Origin: Macrococcus equipercicus
GTDB taxonomy: Bacteria > Bacillota > Bacilli > Staphylococcales > Staphylococcaceae
Reading direction: 5' to 3'
Length of the DNA: 64,000 bases
Assembly: GCF_004359525.2 (NCBI RefSeq)
Contig: NZ_SCWC02000001.1
Span: 1-64,000, forward strand
In this document: in pieces, positions 17,640 through 27,237 of the stretch
Layout: the number at the start of each line of letters is the position of its first letter
Numbering within the stretch: the first letter of the stretch is position 1
Program-made: the position numbers and the translations under genes
Notes under the pieces: generated by a model
Database searches by the model: none
What the model was told of the DNA's origin: nothing
What the model saw: the letters and a program-made list of their open reading frames with translations, nothing else

Positions 17640-17966
17640 CTGTGATTTTCATAATTTTGGCCTTCAGGAGCAGTTTGAAGGCCACTTTTTCGATAAATGG
17701 ATGATATTTTCATAATTTTGGCCTTCAGGAACAGTTTGAAGGCCACTTTTTCGATAAATGGATGATTTTTTCGTAATTTTGGCCTTCAGGAGCAGTTTGA
17801 AGGCCACTTCTCGGATAAATGGATGATTTTTTCGTAATTTTGGCCTTCAGGAGCAGTTTGAAGGCCACTTTTTCGATAAATGGATGATATTTTCATAATT
17901 TTGGCCTTCAGGAGCAGTTTGAAGGCCACTTTTTCGATAAATGGATGATTTTTTCATATAGGAGCA
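17640..17966. repeat. Tandem array of a 61-bp palindromic repeat, 5 copies
   Basis: GGCCTTCA ... TGAAGGCC palindromes start at 17659, 17720, 17781, 17842 and 17903, exactly 61 bases apart. Each unit has a conserved core (GGCCTTCAGGAGCAGTTTG then AAGGCCA) and a similar AT-rich linker (cgataaatggatgat...). Fills the whole gap between the bglA-like gene and hypR. The same core, on the other strand, makes the larger array at 33178-33990. Confidence 0.9.
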
Positions 17967-17971
17967 GTGTT

Positions 17972-18403
17972 ATGAATCTTGAATTTAATATGGCGGTTCA
18001 TATTCTCAGCTGCCTGGCAAAGCATCCCGAGGATAAATTCAGCAGCAGCGAGCTCGCAGCTAAAATATGTGTCAACCCGGCTCAGCTGAGACGGGTGCTC
18101 AGTAAGCTGAATGAGCATCATTATATTGAGTCATTCAATGGGAAATACGGCGGCTACACGGCGAACGCCGGCACGATTGATGTGTCACTTGCTGATCTTT
18201 ATCTTCTGTTTATGGAAGGCAGGTCAACAAGACGGCTGTTCACGGGTAGTACTGATAATCCGTGTGATATTTCCCGGGGTATTAAAGATGTTATGGTTGA
18301 TTATCAGCGTAAGGAGCAGGAAGTGATTGCAGCGCATTATCGTAGTATCACAGTAAGAGATGTGCTGAACGACATAGTACAGGAGGATTATCATGAAGTA
18401 TGA
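17972..18403 (+). CDS. hypR: Rrf2-family redox-sensing repressor HypR
   Basis: 143 residues from ATG 17972 (AGGAG at 17960-17964); the upstream ATG at 17945 lies in repeat sequence and lacks a site. Rrf2 winged-helix fold: SSSELAAKICVNPAQLRRVLSKL is the recognition helix region. Cys33 and Cys98 fall where S. aureus HypR has Cys33 and Cys99, which form an intersubunit disulfide under hypochlorite. The next gene, overlapping by 11 nt, is the MerA-type disulfide reductase that HypR controls in S. aureus, so the operon is conserved. Inferred role: represses hypR-merA until oxidised by HOCl or other electrophiles. The last repeat unit upstream seems to supply its ribosome-binding site. Confidence 0.85.
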   Translation: MNLEFNMAVHILSCLAKHPEDKFSSSELAAKICVNPAQLRRVLSKLNEHHYIESFNGKYGGYTANAGTIDVSLADLYLLFMEGRSTRRLFTGSTDNPCDISRGIKDVMVDYQRKEQEVIAAHYRSITVRDVLNDIVQEDYHEV

Positions 18404-19718
18404 TTTAGTAATTATAGGATTCGGTAAAGGCGGTAAAACAATCGCGAAATTCGCAGCGGCACAAGGTCAATCAGTCGCGGTCATCGAGAAATCTGAAGAG
18501 ATGTACGGCGGGACTTGTATCAATGTCGGCTGTATCCCATCAAAAACTTTGTTCCACGGCAGCCGGCAGGCTATCAGCTTTGACGAAGGCGTTTCAAGAA
18601 AACGTCAAGTTGTGCAGGCACTCAACAAAAAGAACTTCAACAACTTGAATGAAGATGACAATATAAAAGTGCTGAACTATAAAGCACAGTTTAAATCCAA
18701 TGATGAAATCGAGCTGCTTAATGAACAGAATGAAGTAGTAGAGACAATCAGTGGTGATCACATTATCATTAATACAGGAGCGAAACCGGTCATTCCTGAA
18801 ATCGACGGCGTAAAGACATCGAAATACCTTTATGACTCAACAGGCATCATGAATTTAGCGGAACAGCCGAAACGTCTTGTGATTATCGGCGGCGGCTATA
18901 TTGCGCTTGAGTTTGCGGCGACGTTTACGAACTACGGAACTGAAGTCACAGTCATCGAACGCAGCGGCCGCTTAATGGCACGTGAAGATGACGAGATTGC
19001 AGCTGAAGTCGTGAAAGACATGACAGACCGCGGCATTAATTTTGTGCTTGACGCCCAAACAGAACGTATTACTGACAAGGATGGTTATACAGTCGTCGAA
19101 ACATCACAAGGCTCATTTGAAACAGATGCTGTGCTGCTTGCGACAGGCCGTCAGCCGAATACAGACCTGGCGCTGTCAAATACAGATGTTAAACTCGGCG
19201 AGCACGGCCAGGTTAAAGTTGACCAACAGCTGAGAACAACAGTTCCTCATATTTATGCACTTGGCGATGTGAAAGGCGGCATGCAGTTCACATACATTTC
19301 ACTGGATGACTTCAGAATTGTCAGAGATGCATTGTTCGGCGAAGGAACAAGAACGACTGCTAACAGAGGCGCCGTGCCTTATACAGTGTTCATTGATCCA
19401 CCGCTGTCCCGTGTCGGTCTGACTGCTGCTGAAGCGCGTGAGCAAGGCTGCGAAATATTAGAAAATACACTGCCAGTCAATCAGATTCCAAGACATAAAG
19501 TCAATAATGATCCTCGCGGTCTATTTAAAGTAGTGATCGATGCCAAAACTGATTTAATACTCGGTGCTACATTATACGGCGCACAGTCAGAAGAGCTCAT
19601 CAACCAGGTTAAGCTGGCAATTGATCAGAACATCCCTTATCAAGTATTACGGGATAACATTTATACACATCCGACGATGATAGAATCATTCAACGATCTC
19701 TTTAATATTAAGCAGTAA
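18393..19718 (+). CDS. merA: Pyridine nucleotide-disulfide oxidoreductase MerA (hypochlorite stress)
   Basis: 441 residues. FAD loop GFGKGG (residues 9-14), redox-active CINVGC (Cys42 and Cys47), NAD(P)H loop GGGYIALEFA (about 167), second FAD motif IYALGDVKGG (about 285), and a C-terminal dimerisation domain ending YTHPTMIESFNDLF. The mercury-binding N-terminal domain and C-terminal Cys pair of true mercuric reductases are absent, so despite the name this is the staphylococcal MerA of HypR operons, which aids survival of HOCl stress. Translationally coupled to hypR (11-nt overlap). Confidence 0.86.
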   Translation: MKYDLVIIGFGKGGKTIAKFAAAQGQSVAVIEKSEEMYGGTCINVGCIPSKTLFHGSRQAISFDEGVSRKRQVVQALNKKNFNNLNEDDNIKVLNYKAQFKSNDEIELLNEQNEVVETISGDHIIINTGAKPVIPEIDGVKTSKYLYDSTGIMNLAEQPKRLVIIGGGYIALEFAATFTNYGTEVTVIERSGRLMAREDDEIAAEVVKDMTDRGINFVLDAQTERITDKDGYTVVETSQGSFETDAVLLATGRQPNTDLALSNTDVKLGEHGQVKVDQQLRTTVPHIYALGDVKGGMQFTYISLDDFRIVRDALFGEGTRTTANRGAVPYTVFIDPPLSRVGLTAAEAREQGCEILENTLPVNQIPRHKVNNDPRGLFKVVIDAKTDLILGATLYGAQSEELINQVKLAIDQNIPYQVLRDNIYTHPTMIESFNDLFNIKQ

Positions 19719-19725
19719 CCTATAA

Positions 19726-19746
19726 AACACGACGAGTCTGGGACAT
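19726..19746 (+). repeat. Staphylococcal-type intergenic CTGGGACATAA motif
   Basis: GAGTCTGGGACATAAGCTC resembles a short motif that recurs in intergenic regions of staphylococci. A single copy is seen in this window; recognition is from memory of such motifs only. Confidence 0.3.
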
Positions 19747-19812
19747 AAGCTCACTCTGCTAGTGGATGGTCGTTTCCTCAGTCATGAGAATGTCTATTCA
19801 ATACAGCTGAAT

Positions 19813-19864
19813 CAACAATACCGCTAACAAGATTATGGAAATCTTTTTAGCGGTATTGTTGTGT
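19813..19864. terminator. Terminator between merA and the urea transporter gene
   Basis: CAACAATACCGCTAA pairs with TTAGCGGTATTGTTG across a 24-base loop. It can serve both converging transcripts, though the T-run is short. Confidence 0.6.
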
Positions 19865-19912
19865 CAAAGAGTTGTTTATGCTGCAGACACTTTTTTTCAG
19901 TATATAATGAAG

Positions 19913-20818
19913 TTAATTTGCGGCACGGCGCGACAGAGCCTCTGCATATAGCTGGAAAATCCATGCAGTAATGACAAAAGGTGCAGTCAGGATCGGCAGT
20001 CCGAAGACCGCAATAGGGGTAACAAGCGATAGATTCATAATCACAGTTACTATCACGCCGAATGCCATATAGGCGATAGAGTAACGACTTTGTTTAAAGA
20101 GCATCCAGATGACAATCAGACTAAGTACTAAATTGTAGCCGAACAGTCCGTTGTTCAGCTGTGATGTGCTGACGTCAAGACCGAAGATGAGCAGGATGCC
20201 AAGCAGCGTGCCGATTAACGTGACGAGTAACAACTTTCTATCCGCTATCCATATCGCAATAATCATAATGATGCCGCTAATGATATTTGATACGAGAAAG
20301 ACTTCGGTGAAGCTCTCAAGCAACGCCTGCAGCAGCTGGAAGTGTCCGCCTGCTATTTCAGGATGCTTCATCGTTTCCGGCAGTAAAGTGAGTGTAGTGT
20401 CGACGAACTTAGTCGAATAAGCGGTATTGATGAATAGCCACGTTGTCAGTATGAAAGGCATCGTGTAGACGCTTAGACCGAAGCGGTCGAGCAGCATCTG
20501 CAGTGCCTTATGAATCAGCATAGTCACAGGGATTGAGCTGATAATAATCAGTAGATTAATCCAGTGGAAATGCAGGAAGACGGTTAATGCAATGGTTGTC
20601 AGGACAGGATTGAATCCTGCTAATCCGTGGCTGATTTCTTCTTCAGTGAAAGCAAGCAGCGGTGCAGTATAGAATGAGATTGCACTTGCTGCCAGTGCAG
20701 CAATGCCTACTCTCCAGTCTGCAATCGTCAGAGCAAGTAGAATAAGCAGACCCGTCCATTTGTTTTCTATCAGCAGCACTTGAGAAATATTCTTCAGCAA
20801 TGTGTCAATGATTTTCAT
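19913..20818 (-). CDS. yut: Urea transporter (UT family)
   Basis: 301 residues, about ten hydrophobic segments. The UT-family repeats are visible: FNPVLTTIALTVFL (about residue 69) and the matching half FGYNLVLSLIVIWML (about 230), with YTMPFILTTWLF (about 118) and FGLPILTAPFVITAWIF (about 272) as the pore-loop repeats. Passive urea channel in the cytoplasmic membrane. It stands divergently beside the urease operon, so uptake and hydrolysis are paired. The gap to ureA (about 260 bases) should hold both promoters. Confidence 0.85.
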   Translation of the reverse strand: MKIIDTLLKNISQVLLIENKWTGLLILLALTIADWRVGIAALAASAISFYTAPLLAFTEEEISHGLAGFNPVLTTIALTVFLHFHWINLLIIISSIPVTMLIHKALQMLLDRFGLSVYTMPFILTTWLFINTAYSTKFVDTTLTLLPETMKHPEIAGGHFQLLQALLESFTEVFLVSNIISGIIMIIAIWIADRKLLLVTLIGTLLGILLIFGLDVSTSQLNNGLFGYNLVLSLIVIWMLFKQSRYSIAYMAFGVIVTVIMNLSLVTPIAVFGLPILTAPFVITAWIFQLYAEALSRRAAN

Positions 20819-21082
20819 GTAAGGACACTTCCTTGTTAATTTTTTATACCGCTATCAGTATACACCCGTTTTTCCGAGAACACACTTATTTAAATATTTT
20901 AAGTGAATTTTGCAACTCAAATAGTTAAATTTAACAATAATTAGTAATACTTTTTGAATATTATATGAATTTTGTATGAAAAGAGTGAAGTGTATGTATT
21001 AATGCTAGCAATTTTTTTGAGATAGGAATAATATGAATTTGTCAGTTGATTCCTAAATATTTTAAGAAAGAAGGAGAGTTAT
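20819..21082. promoter_or_regulatory. Divergent control region of urea transporter and urease operon
   Basis: 264 AT-rich bases between the two start codons. TTGAAT at 20954-20959 and TATGAA at 20975-20980 are a possible but weak ureA promoter (15-base spacing). No operator I can name with confidence. Confidence 0.3.
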
Positions 21083-21385
21083 TTGCGTTTTACTCAAAGA
21101 GAAGCAGATAAATTAATGATTGTAGTTGCCGCAGACTTGGCTAAAAGAAGGAAGGAAAGAGGATTAAAACTAAACTATTCTGAAGCATTAGCGCTGATCA
21201 GTTATGAACTACTGGAAGGTGCACGTGATGGTAAGACGGTAGCTGATCTTATGAGCTTCGGTAAAACGATTCTCAACGAAGAAGATGTGATGGAAGGTGT
21301 AGCAAGTATGATCACTGACATTGAGATTGAAGCGACATTCCCTGATGGAACGAAATTAATTACAGTGCATCACCCGATCGTATAA
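21083..21385 (+). CDS. ureA: Urease gamma subunit
   Basis: 100 residues, TTG start at 21083 with AAGGAGAG upstream; no ATG fits, and the product begins [30 protein letters not shown] in pieces recognisable as UreA. Contains the conserved VMEGVASMI and [18 protein letters not shown] ends. Structural subunit of the (UreABC)3 urease in the cytoplasm. First gene of ureABCEFGD. Confidence 0.95.
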   Translation: MRFTQREADKLMIVVAADLAKRRKERGLKLNYSEALALISYELLEGARDGKTVADLMSFGKTILNEEDVMEGVASMITDIEIEATFPDGTKLITVHHPIV

Positions 21386-21397
21386 GGAGGAGATAAG

Positions 21398-21730
21398 ATG
21401 AAACCTGGCGAAGTAATTATTAAAGAAGGCACTAAAATAATAAACGAAGGAAAACAGGCGACAAAACTCCGAGTGAAAAATACAGGAGACCGCCCGATTC
21501 AAGTAGGTTCACATTTCCACTTCTTCGAGACGAATAAAGGTCTGGAATTCGACCGCGATAAAGCTTACGGGAAACGTCTGGATATTCCGGCAGGAGCTGC
21601 AGTCCGTTTTGAACCGGGTGATGAGAAAGAAGTCAGCTTAATAGAATACGCCGGTGAACGCAATATCTTTGGATTCCGTAACTTAGTTGACGGTCCGATT
21701 GATGACAGCAAAGTTTATCGACCTGAATAG
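21398..21730 (+). CDS. ureB: Urease beta subunit
   Basis: 110 residues. Typical UreB sequence: [11 protein letters not shown] start, [37 protein letters not shown] and the closing DSKVYRP. Shorter than the 136-residue form of S. aureus because the C-terminal tail after YRP is missing; this matches the length in many other bacteria, so it is not a truncation of the fold. AGGAGG precedes the ATG. Confidence 0.95.
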   Translation: MKPGEVIIKEGTKIINEGKQATKLRVKNTGDRPIQVGSHFHFFETNKGLEFDRDKAYGKRLDIPAGAAVRFEPGDEKEVSLIEYAGERNIFGFRNLVDGPIDDSKVYRPE

Positions 21731-21774
21731 TCATTGTAATTAACGCACTCAAACTATATAAAGGTGGTCATAAC

Positions 21775-23490
21775 ATGAGTTTTGAAATGCAAAATTCGCA
21801 GTACAACAGTTTATACGGTCCGACAGAAGGCGAATCTGTCCGTCTCGGCGACACCAACTTGTTTGCTAAAGTTGAAAAAGATTATGCAGTATATGGTGAG
21901 GAATCTGTGTTCGGCGGCGGTAAAACGATTCGTGACGGCATGTCGCAAAATCCGAACGTGACGCGTGAAGATCCACGGGTCATGGATTTAGTCATCACAA
22001 ACGCCTTGATCATCAACTACGACAAAATTATCAAAGCAGATATCGGTGTGAAGGACGGCTTTATCCGTATCATCGGTAAAGCAGGGAACCCGGATATCAT
22101 GGACAATGTCGACATCGTTATCGGCGCTTCTACCGATATTATTGCGGCTGAAGGCAGAATTGTCACAGCAGGCGGGATTGATACGCATGTTCATTTTATC
22201 AATCCGGAACAGTCACAGATTGCGCTTGAAAGCGGCATCACGACTCATATCGGCGGCGGTACAGGCACATCAGAAGGAACGAACGCGACGACTGTGACAC
22301 CAGGGTCATGGTATATGAGCCGCATGCTGCAGGCAGCAGAAGGACTCCCGCTTAATATCGGGTTCACAGGGAAAGGCCAGGCGGTTAACAAACAGGCACT
22401 AATCGAGCAGGTGGAAGCAGGTGCAATCGGCCTGAAAGTCCATGAAGACTGGGGAGCAACACCGTCAGCGCTGGATCATGCTCTGGAAGTAGCTGATGAA
22501 TACGATGTGCAGGTCGCACTGCATGCGGATACACTGAATGAGGCAGGATTTATGGAAGATACAATGGCTGCTGTCAAAGATCGTGTGCTTCATATGTATC
22601 ATACGGAAGGTGCAGGCGGCGGTCATGCCCCTGACTTAATCAAGTCAGCAGGTTATCCGAACATTCTGCCGTCATCTACTAATCCGACATTACCTTATAC
22701 TATCAACACAATTGATGAACACTTAGATATGGTAATGATCACACATCACTTGAATTCTTCAGTGCCGGAGGATATCGCGTTCGCAGATTCACGGATCCGT
22801 AAAGAGACGATTGCAGCAGAAGACGTACTGCAGGATATGGGTGTATTCAGTATGGTCAGCTCGGATTCACAGGCGATGGGACGTGTCGGTGAAGTCATCA
22901 CGCGTACATGGCAGGTCGCGCATCGTATGAAAGAGCAGTTCGGTTTCCTTGAAGGAGACAGTGAGCATGATGATAACAACCGCATTAAACGCTATATCGC
23001 TAAATATACGATTAATCCTGCCATCACTCATGGCATCTCAGAATATGTCGGTTCTATTGAGCCTGACAAACTGGCAGATATCGTTTTATGGAATCCAGCC
23101 TTCTTCGGAGTGAAGCCTGATTTGATTATTAAAGGTGGTATGATCAGTGCAGCTATCAATGGAGATGCCAATGCATCCATTCCGACGGCAGAACCGATTA
23201 AATTCCAGAAGATGTATGGTCAATACGGTTCAAATATCGCACAGACAGCGATAACATTTATCTCTAAGGCAGCTTACGATAAAGGAATCCATAATGATCT
23301 GAAATTACAGCGGACTGTAAGACCTGTAAAGAACATCCGTAATCTGACGAAGAAAGATATGAAGAACAACAGTGAAACACCTCATATTGATGTTGATCCA
23401 CAGACATATGAAGTATTTGTGGACGGCAAACTGATTAAGAGTGAACCAGCGAAAGAGCTGCCACTTGCACAACGTTATTTCTTATTCTAA
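21775..23490 (+). CDS. ureC: Urease alpha (catalytic) subunit
   Basis: 571 residues. Nickel ligands and active-site segments are present: [12 protein letters not shown] (His pair), GLKVHEDWG with the carbamylated Lys (residue 221), [25 protein letters not shown] and SSDSQAMGR. The mobile flap reads [10 protein letters not shown], with Thr323 in place of the usual Cys before the His pair. Thr at this site has been reported for the S. xylosus enzyme, so the enzyme should be active but less sensitive to thiol reagents. Hydrolyses urea to ammonia and carbamate. AAAGGTGG before the ATG. Confidence 0.96.
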   Translation: MSFEMQNSQYNSLYGPTEGESVRLGDTNLFAKVEKDYAVYGEESVFGGGKTIRDGMSQNPNVTREDPRVMDLVITNALIINYDKIIKADIGVKDGFIRIIGKAGNPDIMDNVDIVIGASTDIIAAEGRIVTAGGIDTHVHFINPEQSQIALESGITTHIGGGTGTSEGTNATTVTPGSWYMSRMLQAAEGLPLNIGFTGKGQAVNKQALIEQVEAGAIGLKVHEDWGATPSALDHALEVADEYDVQVALHADTLNEAGFMEDTMAAVKDRVLHMYHTEGAGGGHAPDLIKSAGYPNILPSSTNPTLPYTINTIDEHLDMVMITHHLNSSVPEDIAFADSRIRKETIAAEDVLQDMGVFSMVSSDSQAMGRVGEVITRTWQVAHRMKEQFGFLEGDSEHDDNNRIKRYIAKYTINPAITHGISEYVGSIEPDKLADIVLWNPAFFGVKPDLIIKGGMISAAINGDANASIPTAEPIKFQKMYGQYGSNIAQTAITFISKAAYDKGIHNDLKLQRTVRPVKNIRNLTKKDMKNNSETPHIDVDPQTYEVFVDGKLIKSEPAKELPLAQRYFLF

Positions 23491-23502
23491 GGAGAGAACT
23501 TT

Positions 23503-23955
23503 ATGATTATCGAAGAGATTCAAGGCAATATTGCCAATCTATCGAACGACGAGAAAAATATCCATATAGAAAAGGTATATATGGAGAACTCTGATTTAGT
23601 AAAACGGATTCAGCGCGTGACGACAGATCATGGTAAGGAAATCGGCATTCGGCTGAATAAGCCGGTTGACCTGCAGTATGGTGACATCCTTTATCGTGAC
23701 GAGAAAAACATGATTGTTGTCGACGTGAACAGTGAAGATATCCTGGTCATTAAGCCGACATCTATTAAAATGATGGGAGAAATCGCCCATCAATTAGGCA
23801 ATCGTCACTTGCCGGCGCAGTTTGAAGGTGACGAGATGCTGGTCCAGTATGATTATTTAGTTGAAGATCTGCTGAAATCATTAGAAATTCCGTTTGAACA
23901 TACGGAGAGAAAGGTGAATAAAGCTTTCAGACATATAGGACACTCTCATGATTAA
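23503..23955 (+). CDS. ureE: Urease accessory protein UreE (nickel metallochaperone)
   Basis: 150 residues. UreE pattern: N-terminal peptide-binding domain, then [27 protein letters not shown] in pieces typical of the metal-binding domain (GNRHLPAQ with the conserved His). The C-terminus ends HIGHSHD, a short His-rich tail that may bind extra nickel. Overlaps ureF by 8 nt. Confidence 0.93.
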   Translation: MIIEEIQGNIANLSNDEKNIHIEKVYMENSDLVKRIQRVTTDHGKEIGIRLNKPVDLQYGDILYRDEKNMIVVDVNSEDILVIKPTSIKMMGEIAHQLGNRHLPAQFEGDEMLVQYDYLVEDLLKSLEIPFEHTERKVNKAFRHIGHSHD

Positions 23956-24637
23956 TCAGCAGGAGTTACGATTGTTCCAGTTTTGTGACTCCCAGATTCC
24001 AACAGGTGCTTTCAGCCATTCCTTTGGTCTGGAAACATACATTCAGCACGGTTCCGTCCATGACGGACCGAGCTTCACGAAATGGCTCGGAATGTTTCTG
24101 AAAGAACAGCTGATATATTCGGACTGTCTGGCGATGATAAGGGTACATGCAGCACTGGAAGCAGAGGAATTTGATATAGTGCTGAAGTACGACCGGTTGT
24201 TGTTCGTGCAGAATATCCCGAAAGAGACCCGGGTCGGCAGTAAACAGATGGGTAACCGCATGCTGAAGCTGATACTTGAATTATATGATTCACCGCAGCT
24301 GAATAAGTATCAGCAGTATGTAACAAAACGTGAGGCCAATGCACATCCGGCACTCTGCTTTGTTATGCTCGGCCATCATCTCGGGGTGTCTATCGAGAAG
24401 ATTATTCAGTACTATATATACCAGAACGTTGCGAGTCTGACTCAGAATGCTGTCCGTGCGATTCCGCTCGGTCAGACAGAAGGACAGAAGATGATCACAA
24501 CAATCATTCCAGAAATTGTCACGATTACTGAAAAAGTATTTACATTAAATGATGCAGACTTCGGCATTACAGCTCCAGGTCTTGAAATCAATCAGCTTGA
24601 GCATGAACATGTCGGTGTCAGAATCTTTATTTCATAG
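23948..24637 (+). CDS. ureF: Urease accessory protein UreF
   Basis: 229 residues, all-helical. Begins with [20 protein letters not shown], the UreF signature, and includes the [16 protein letters not shown] and [14 protein letters not shown] helices. Acts with UreD and UreG in the GTP-dependent maturation complex that delivers nickel to UreABC. Start overlaps ureE. Confidence 0.93.
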   Translation: MINQQELRLFQFCDSQIPTGAFSHSFGLETYIQHGSVHDGPSFTKWLGMFLKEQLIYSDCLAMIRVHAALEAEEFDIVLKYDRLLFVQNIPKETRVGSKQMGNRMLKLILELYDSPQLNKYQQYVTKREANAHPALCFVMLGHHLGVSIEKIIQYYIYQNVASLTQNAVRAIPLGQTEGQKMITTIIPEIVTITEKVFTLNDADFGITAPGLEINQLEHEHVGVRIFIS

Positions 24638-24650
24638 GAGGAAGAAAGTT

Positions 24651-25262
24651 ATGAGTTTAGTAAGAATAGGTATCGGCGGGCCTGTCGGTGCAGGTAAAAC
24701 ACAGTTAATTGAAAAAGTAGTAGGTCGTCTGGCTGATCAGATCAGCATTGGTGTCATTACTAATGACATCTATACGAAAGAAGACCAGAAGATTCTTGTA
24801 AGAACAGGCGTCCTGCCGGAAGACCGTATTATCGGTGTAGAGACAGGCGGCTGTCCACATACTGCAATTCGTGAAGATGCATCAATGAACTTCGCTGCTA
24901 TTGATGAACTGCTTGACCGTCATGATGATATCGAGCTGATTTTCATAGAATCAGGAGGCGATAATCTGGCAGCAACATTCAGCCCTGAACTTGTTGACTT
25001 CTCCATCTATATCATTGACGTTGCCCAAGGTGAGAAAATTCCACGTAAAGGTGGACAAGGGATGATCAAATCCGATTATTTTATCATCAACAAAACAGAT
25101 TTAGCACCATACGTCGGTGCATCTCTTGAACAGATGGCAATTGATACGGAAACATTCAGAGGGAAGAAGCCATATACATTTACCAACTTAAAGACAGAAG
25201 AAGGACTGGATAATGTAATCGAGTGGATTGAACACCACTGTCTGCTCAAAGGGCTGAAGTAA
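24651..25262 (+). CDS. ureG: Urease accessory GTPase UreG
   Basis: 203 residues from ATG 24651 (AGGAGG upstream), giving the standard [19 protein letters not shown] start. P-loop GPVGAGKT (residues 9-16), [13 protein letters not shown], the nickel-binding [12 protein letters not shown] (Cys-Pro-His), ESGGDNL and the [10 protein letters not shown] base-recognition motif are all intact. SIMIBI-class GTPase that drives nickel insertion. The stop overlaps the ureD start by one base. Confidence 0.95.
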   Translation: MSLVRIGIGGPVGAGKTQLIEKVVGRLADQISIGVITNDIYTKEDQKILVRTGVLPEDRIIGVETGGCPHTAIREDASMNFAAIDELLDRHDDIELIFIESGGDNLAATFSPELVDFSIYIIDVAQGEKIPRKGGQGMIKSDYFIINKTDLAPYVGASLEQMAIDTETFRGKKPYTFTNLKTEEGLDNVIEWIEHHCLLKGLK

Positions 25263-26086
25263 TGACGGACTGGATGGGAGAACTTGACATAACGGTCATC
25301 AACAAAAAAGGTCGTAGTGTCGCTAATAAGATTTATTACCAGGGTGCACTTAAGGTAATAAAGCCCATTTATTTAAACGATTCCAATTTTCCGACGTTTT
25401 ATCTGTCAAATGTAGGAGGCGGATTTCTGGATGGCGATCGCTATCGTACAGAAATTACGCTTGAGGACAATGCGTCATTGTCATTGACGACGCAAGGTGC
25501 GACAAAAATCTACAAAACATTGAAAGATTGTGTCAAGCAGTACCAGACATTTAATTTAGGGGTAGACACTTACTTTGAATATGTAGCTGATCCAATTATT
25601 GCTTATAAAGATGCGGATTATTTTCAGCAGAATATCTTTCGTCTGACCTTGACAAGCGCCCTGTTTTATACTGATATACTGACGCCTGGTTACGACAGTG
25701 AGGCGACCCATTTCAGCTATAAACAGCTCCATCTGCTGAATGAAATATATATGGATGACCAGCTTGTATTATTCGACAATATGAAATTGACGCCGCATGA
25801 GAATGAAATCGGTGAGATTGGCTTCATGGAAGGTTATACGCATCTTGGCTCATGCTACTGCATACATCCTGAAATCAACCAGTCGCTGCTTGATGAGCTG
25901 GTGGAATTGATTAAACATGAAGATAGAGATATTCGTTTCGGTATCAGCATGATGACTATCAGCGGTTTTACGCTAAGAATACTCGGTAACCGGACAGCTG
26001 ATATTGAACATGTGCTGCTGAAAGTGCAAAAGCATATTAATGAACTGCATTATCAGCGTCCCGTGGCATTTTTAAGAAAATATTAA
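25262..26086 (+). CDS. ureD: Urease accessory protein UreD
   Basis: 274 residues. UreD features: YYQGALKVIKPIYL, NVGGGFLDGDRYRTEITL and SLTTQGATKIYKT are conserved in the family. Forms the scaffold with UreF and UreG on the apo-urease. Last of the seven genes, coupled to ureG by TAATG overlap. Confidence 0.94.
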   Translation: MTDWMGELDITVINKKGRSVANKIYYQGALKVIKPIYLNDSNFPTFYLSNVGGGFLDGDRYRTEITLEDNASLSLTTQGATKIYKTLKDCVKQYQTFNLGVDTYFEYVADPIIAYKDADYFQQNIFRLTLTSALFYTDILTPGYDSEATHFSYKQLHLLNEIYMDDQLVLFDNMKLTPHENEIGEIGFMEGYTHLGSCYCIHPEINQSLLDELVELIKHEDRDIRFGISMMTISGFTLRILGNRTADIEHVLLKVQKHINELHYQRPVAFLRKY

Positions 26087-26104
26087 TAATAGATTTAACA
26101 GTTT

Positions 26105-26139
26105 AAGCTATTCATCACCTGTTAAGATGGATAGCTTAT
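26105..26139 (+). promoter_or_regulatory. Hairpin between ureD and the nickel transporter gene
   Basis: AAGCTATTCATC ... GATGGATAGCTT can fold into a stem but lacks a T-run, so it may stabilise the urease message or partly reduce read-through into the nickel permease gene. Confidence 0.35.
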
Positions 26140-26164
26140 TCACTATGAATCAAGGAGTGTTTCA

Positions 26165-27184
26165 ATGAAACAAATCAATCAACAAAATCAACTGAGGTCC
26201 TCGTGGCCTTATCTTACTGTTGTTGTCTTGCTGCATATGCTCGGTTTAATACTGATGTGGATCGGCTCCGGTGACAATAAAATGCTGGTCGGCATGGCAC
26301 TAGTTGCATATATGCTGGGCACGAGGCACGCCTTCGACCCGGATCACATCGCGGCGATTGATAACAGTGTTCGTAAATTGCTGCAGGAGAATAAGAAGAC
26401 GCTTGGCATCGGGTTTTACTTCTCGCTCGGCCATTCGAGCGTTGTCCTGCTGATGTCTATCGCTCTTGGAGTATCTGCCGGATGGGCACAGCGGCATCTA
26501 CCACAGCTGCAGCATATCGGCGGTATTATCGGGATGAGTGTCTCAGGGACATTCCTATTGATCATCGGCATCATCAATCTTATCATTCTTGTTCAATTAA
26601 TCCGGTTGTTCAAAGACGTAAAGGACAGTGACCCAGGTAATGATAAACTGGAAGAACTGCTGAAGAGCAGAGGGTTTTTCTCACGTCTTATCGGGCCTTT
26701 CTATAAAGTACTGAATAAAGAATGGCATCTATATCCGCTCGGCTTCCTGTTTGGACTCGGCTTCGATACAGCAAGTGAGATAGCATTACTGGCACTTTCT
26801 GCTTCTGCTTCAACATCATCATTCTCATTAGCTGGAATACTCGCGCTGCCGATATTATTTGCAGCAGGGATGTCACTTTTTGATACGCTGGACGGAATTT
26901 TCATGACGCGTGCCTATGATTGGGCATTTATCAAGCCGATTCGCAAGCTTTACTACAATATTACTATTACAATGATTTCAGTCATTGCAGCTATTGTCAT
27001 CGGATTAATCGAAATCTTCCAGCTGACAGCAGAGAATCTGCATCTGAACGGAAGATTCTGGACATCTGTTCAAGGCATTTCTCTTGAATACATGGGCTAT
27101 TTGTTAGTTGCGTTATTTCTTGTCTCATGGATTGTGTCTTACGTCGTATGGAAAGTATTTAAAATAGAGGAGCGGTACAGCTGA
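26165..27184 (+). CDS. nixA: High-affinity nickel transporter (NicT/NixA family)
   Basis: 339 residues, about eight membrane segments. Carries the family signature GTRHAFDPDHIAAIDN (H-x4-D-H, about residue 55), the second GFYFSLGHSSVVLLMS motif (about 85), and GFLFGLGFDTASEIALLA (about 200), all needed for Ni transport. Placed 78 bases after ureD, it supplies nickel for the urease. AAGGAG before the ATG. Confidence 0.9.
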   Translation: MKQINQQNQLRSSWPYLTVVVLLHMLGLILMWIGSGDNKMLVGMALVAYMLGTRHAFDPDHIAAIDNSVRKLLQENKKTLGIGFYFSLGHSSVVLLMSIALGVSAGWAQRHLPQLQHIGGIIGMSVSGTFLLIIGIINLIILVQLIRLFKDVKDSDPGNDKLEELLKSRGFFSRLIGPFYKVLNKEWHLYPLGFLFGLGFDTASEIALLALSASASTSSFSLAGILALPILFAAGMSLFDTLDGIFMTRAYDWAFIKPIRKLYYNITITMISVIAAIVIGLIEIFQLTAENLHLNGRFWTSVQGISLEYMGYLLVALFLVSWIVSYVVWKVFKIEERYS

Positions 27185-27202
27185 GGCTCTGTAAATAAAA
27201 GT

Positions 27203-27237
27203 AGCAGCCCGATTATCAATGATCGGGCTGCTCCTTT
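27203..27237. terminator. Bidirectional terminator between nixA and oppA-like genes
   Basis: AGCAGCCCGAT pairs with ATCGGGCTGCT and is followed by CCTTTTATTTTT on the plus strand and an A/T tract on the minus. Confidence 0.85.

Noticed and set aside
18393-19718. Mercuric reductase of a mercury resistance operon
   Set aside because: No mercury-binding N-terminal domain, no C-terminal Cys pair and no mer neighbours; HypR next to it shows the stress-related MerA.
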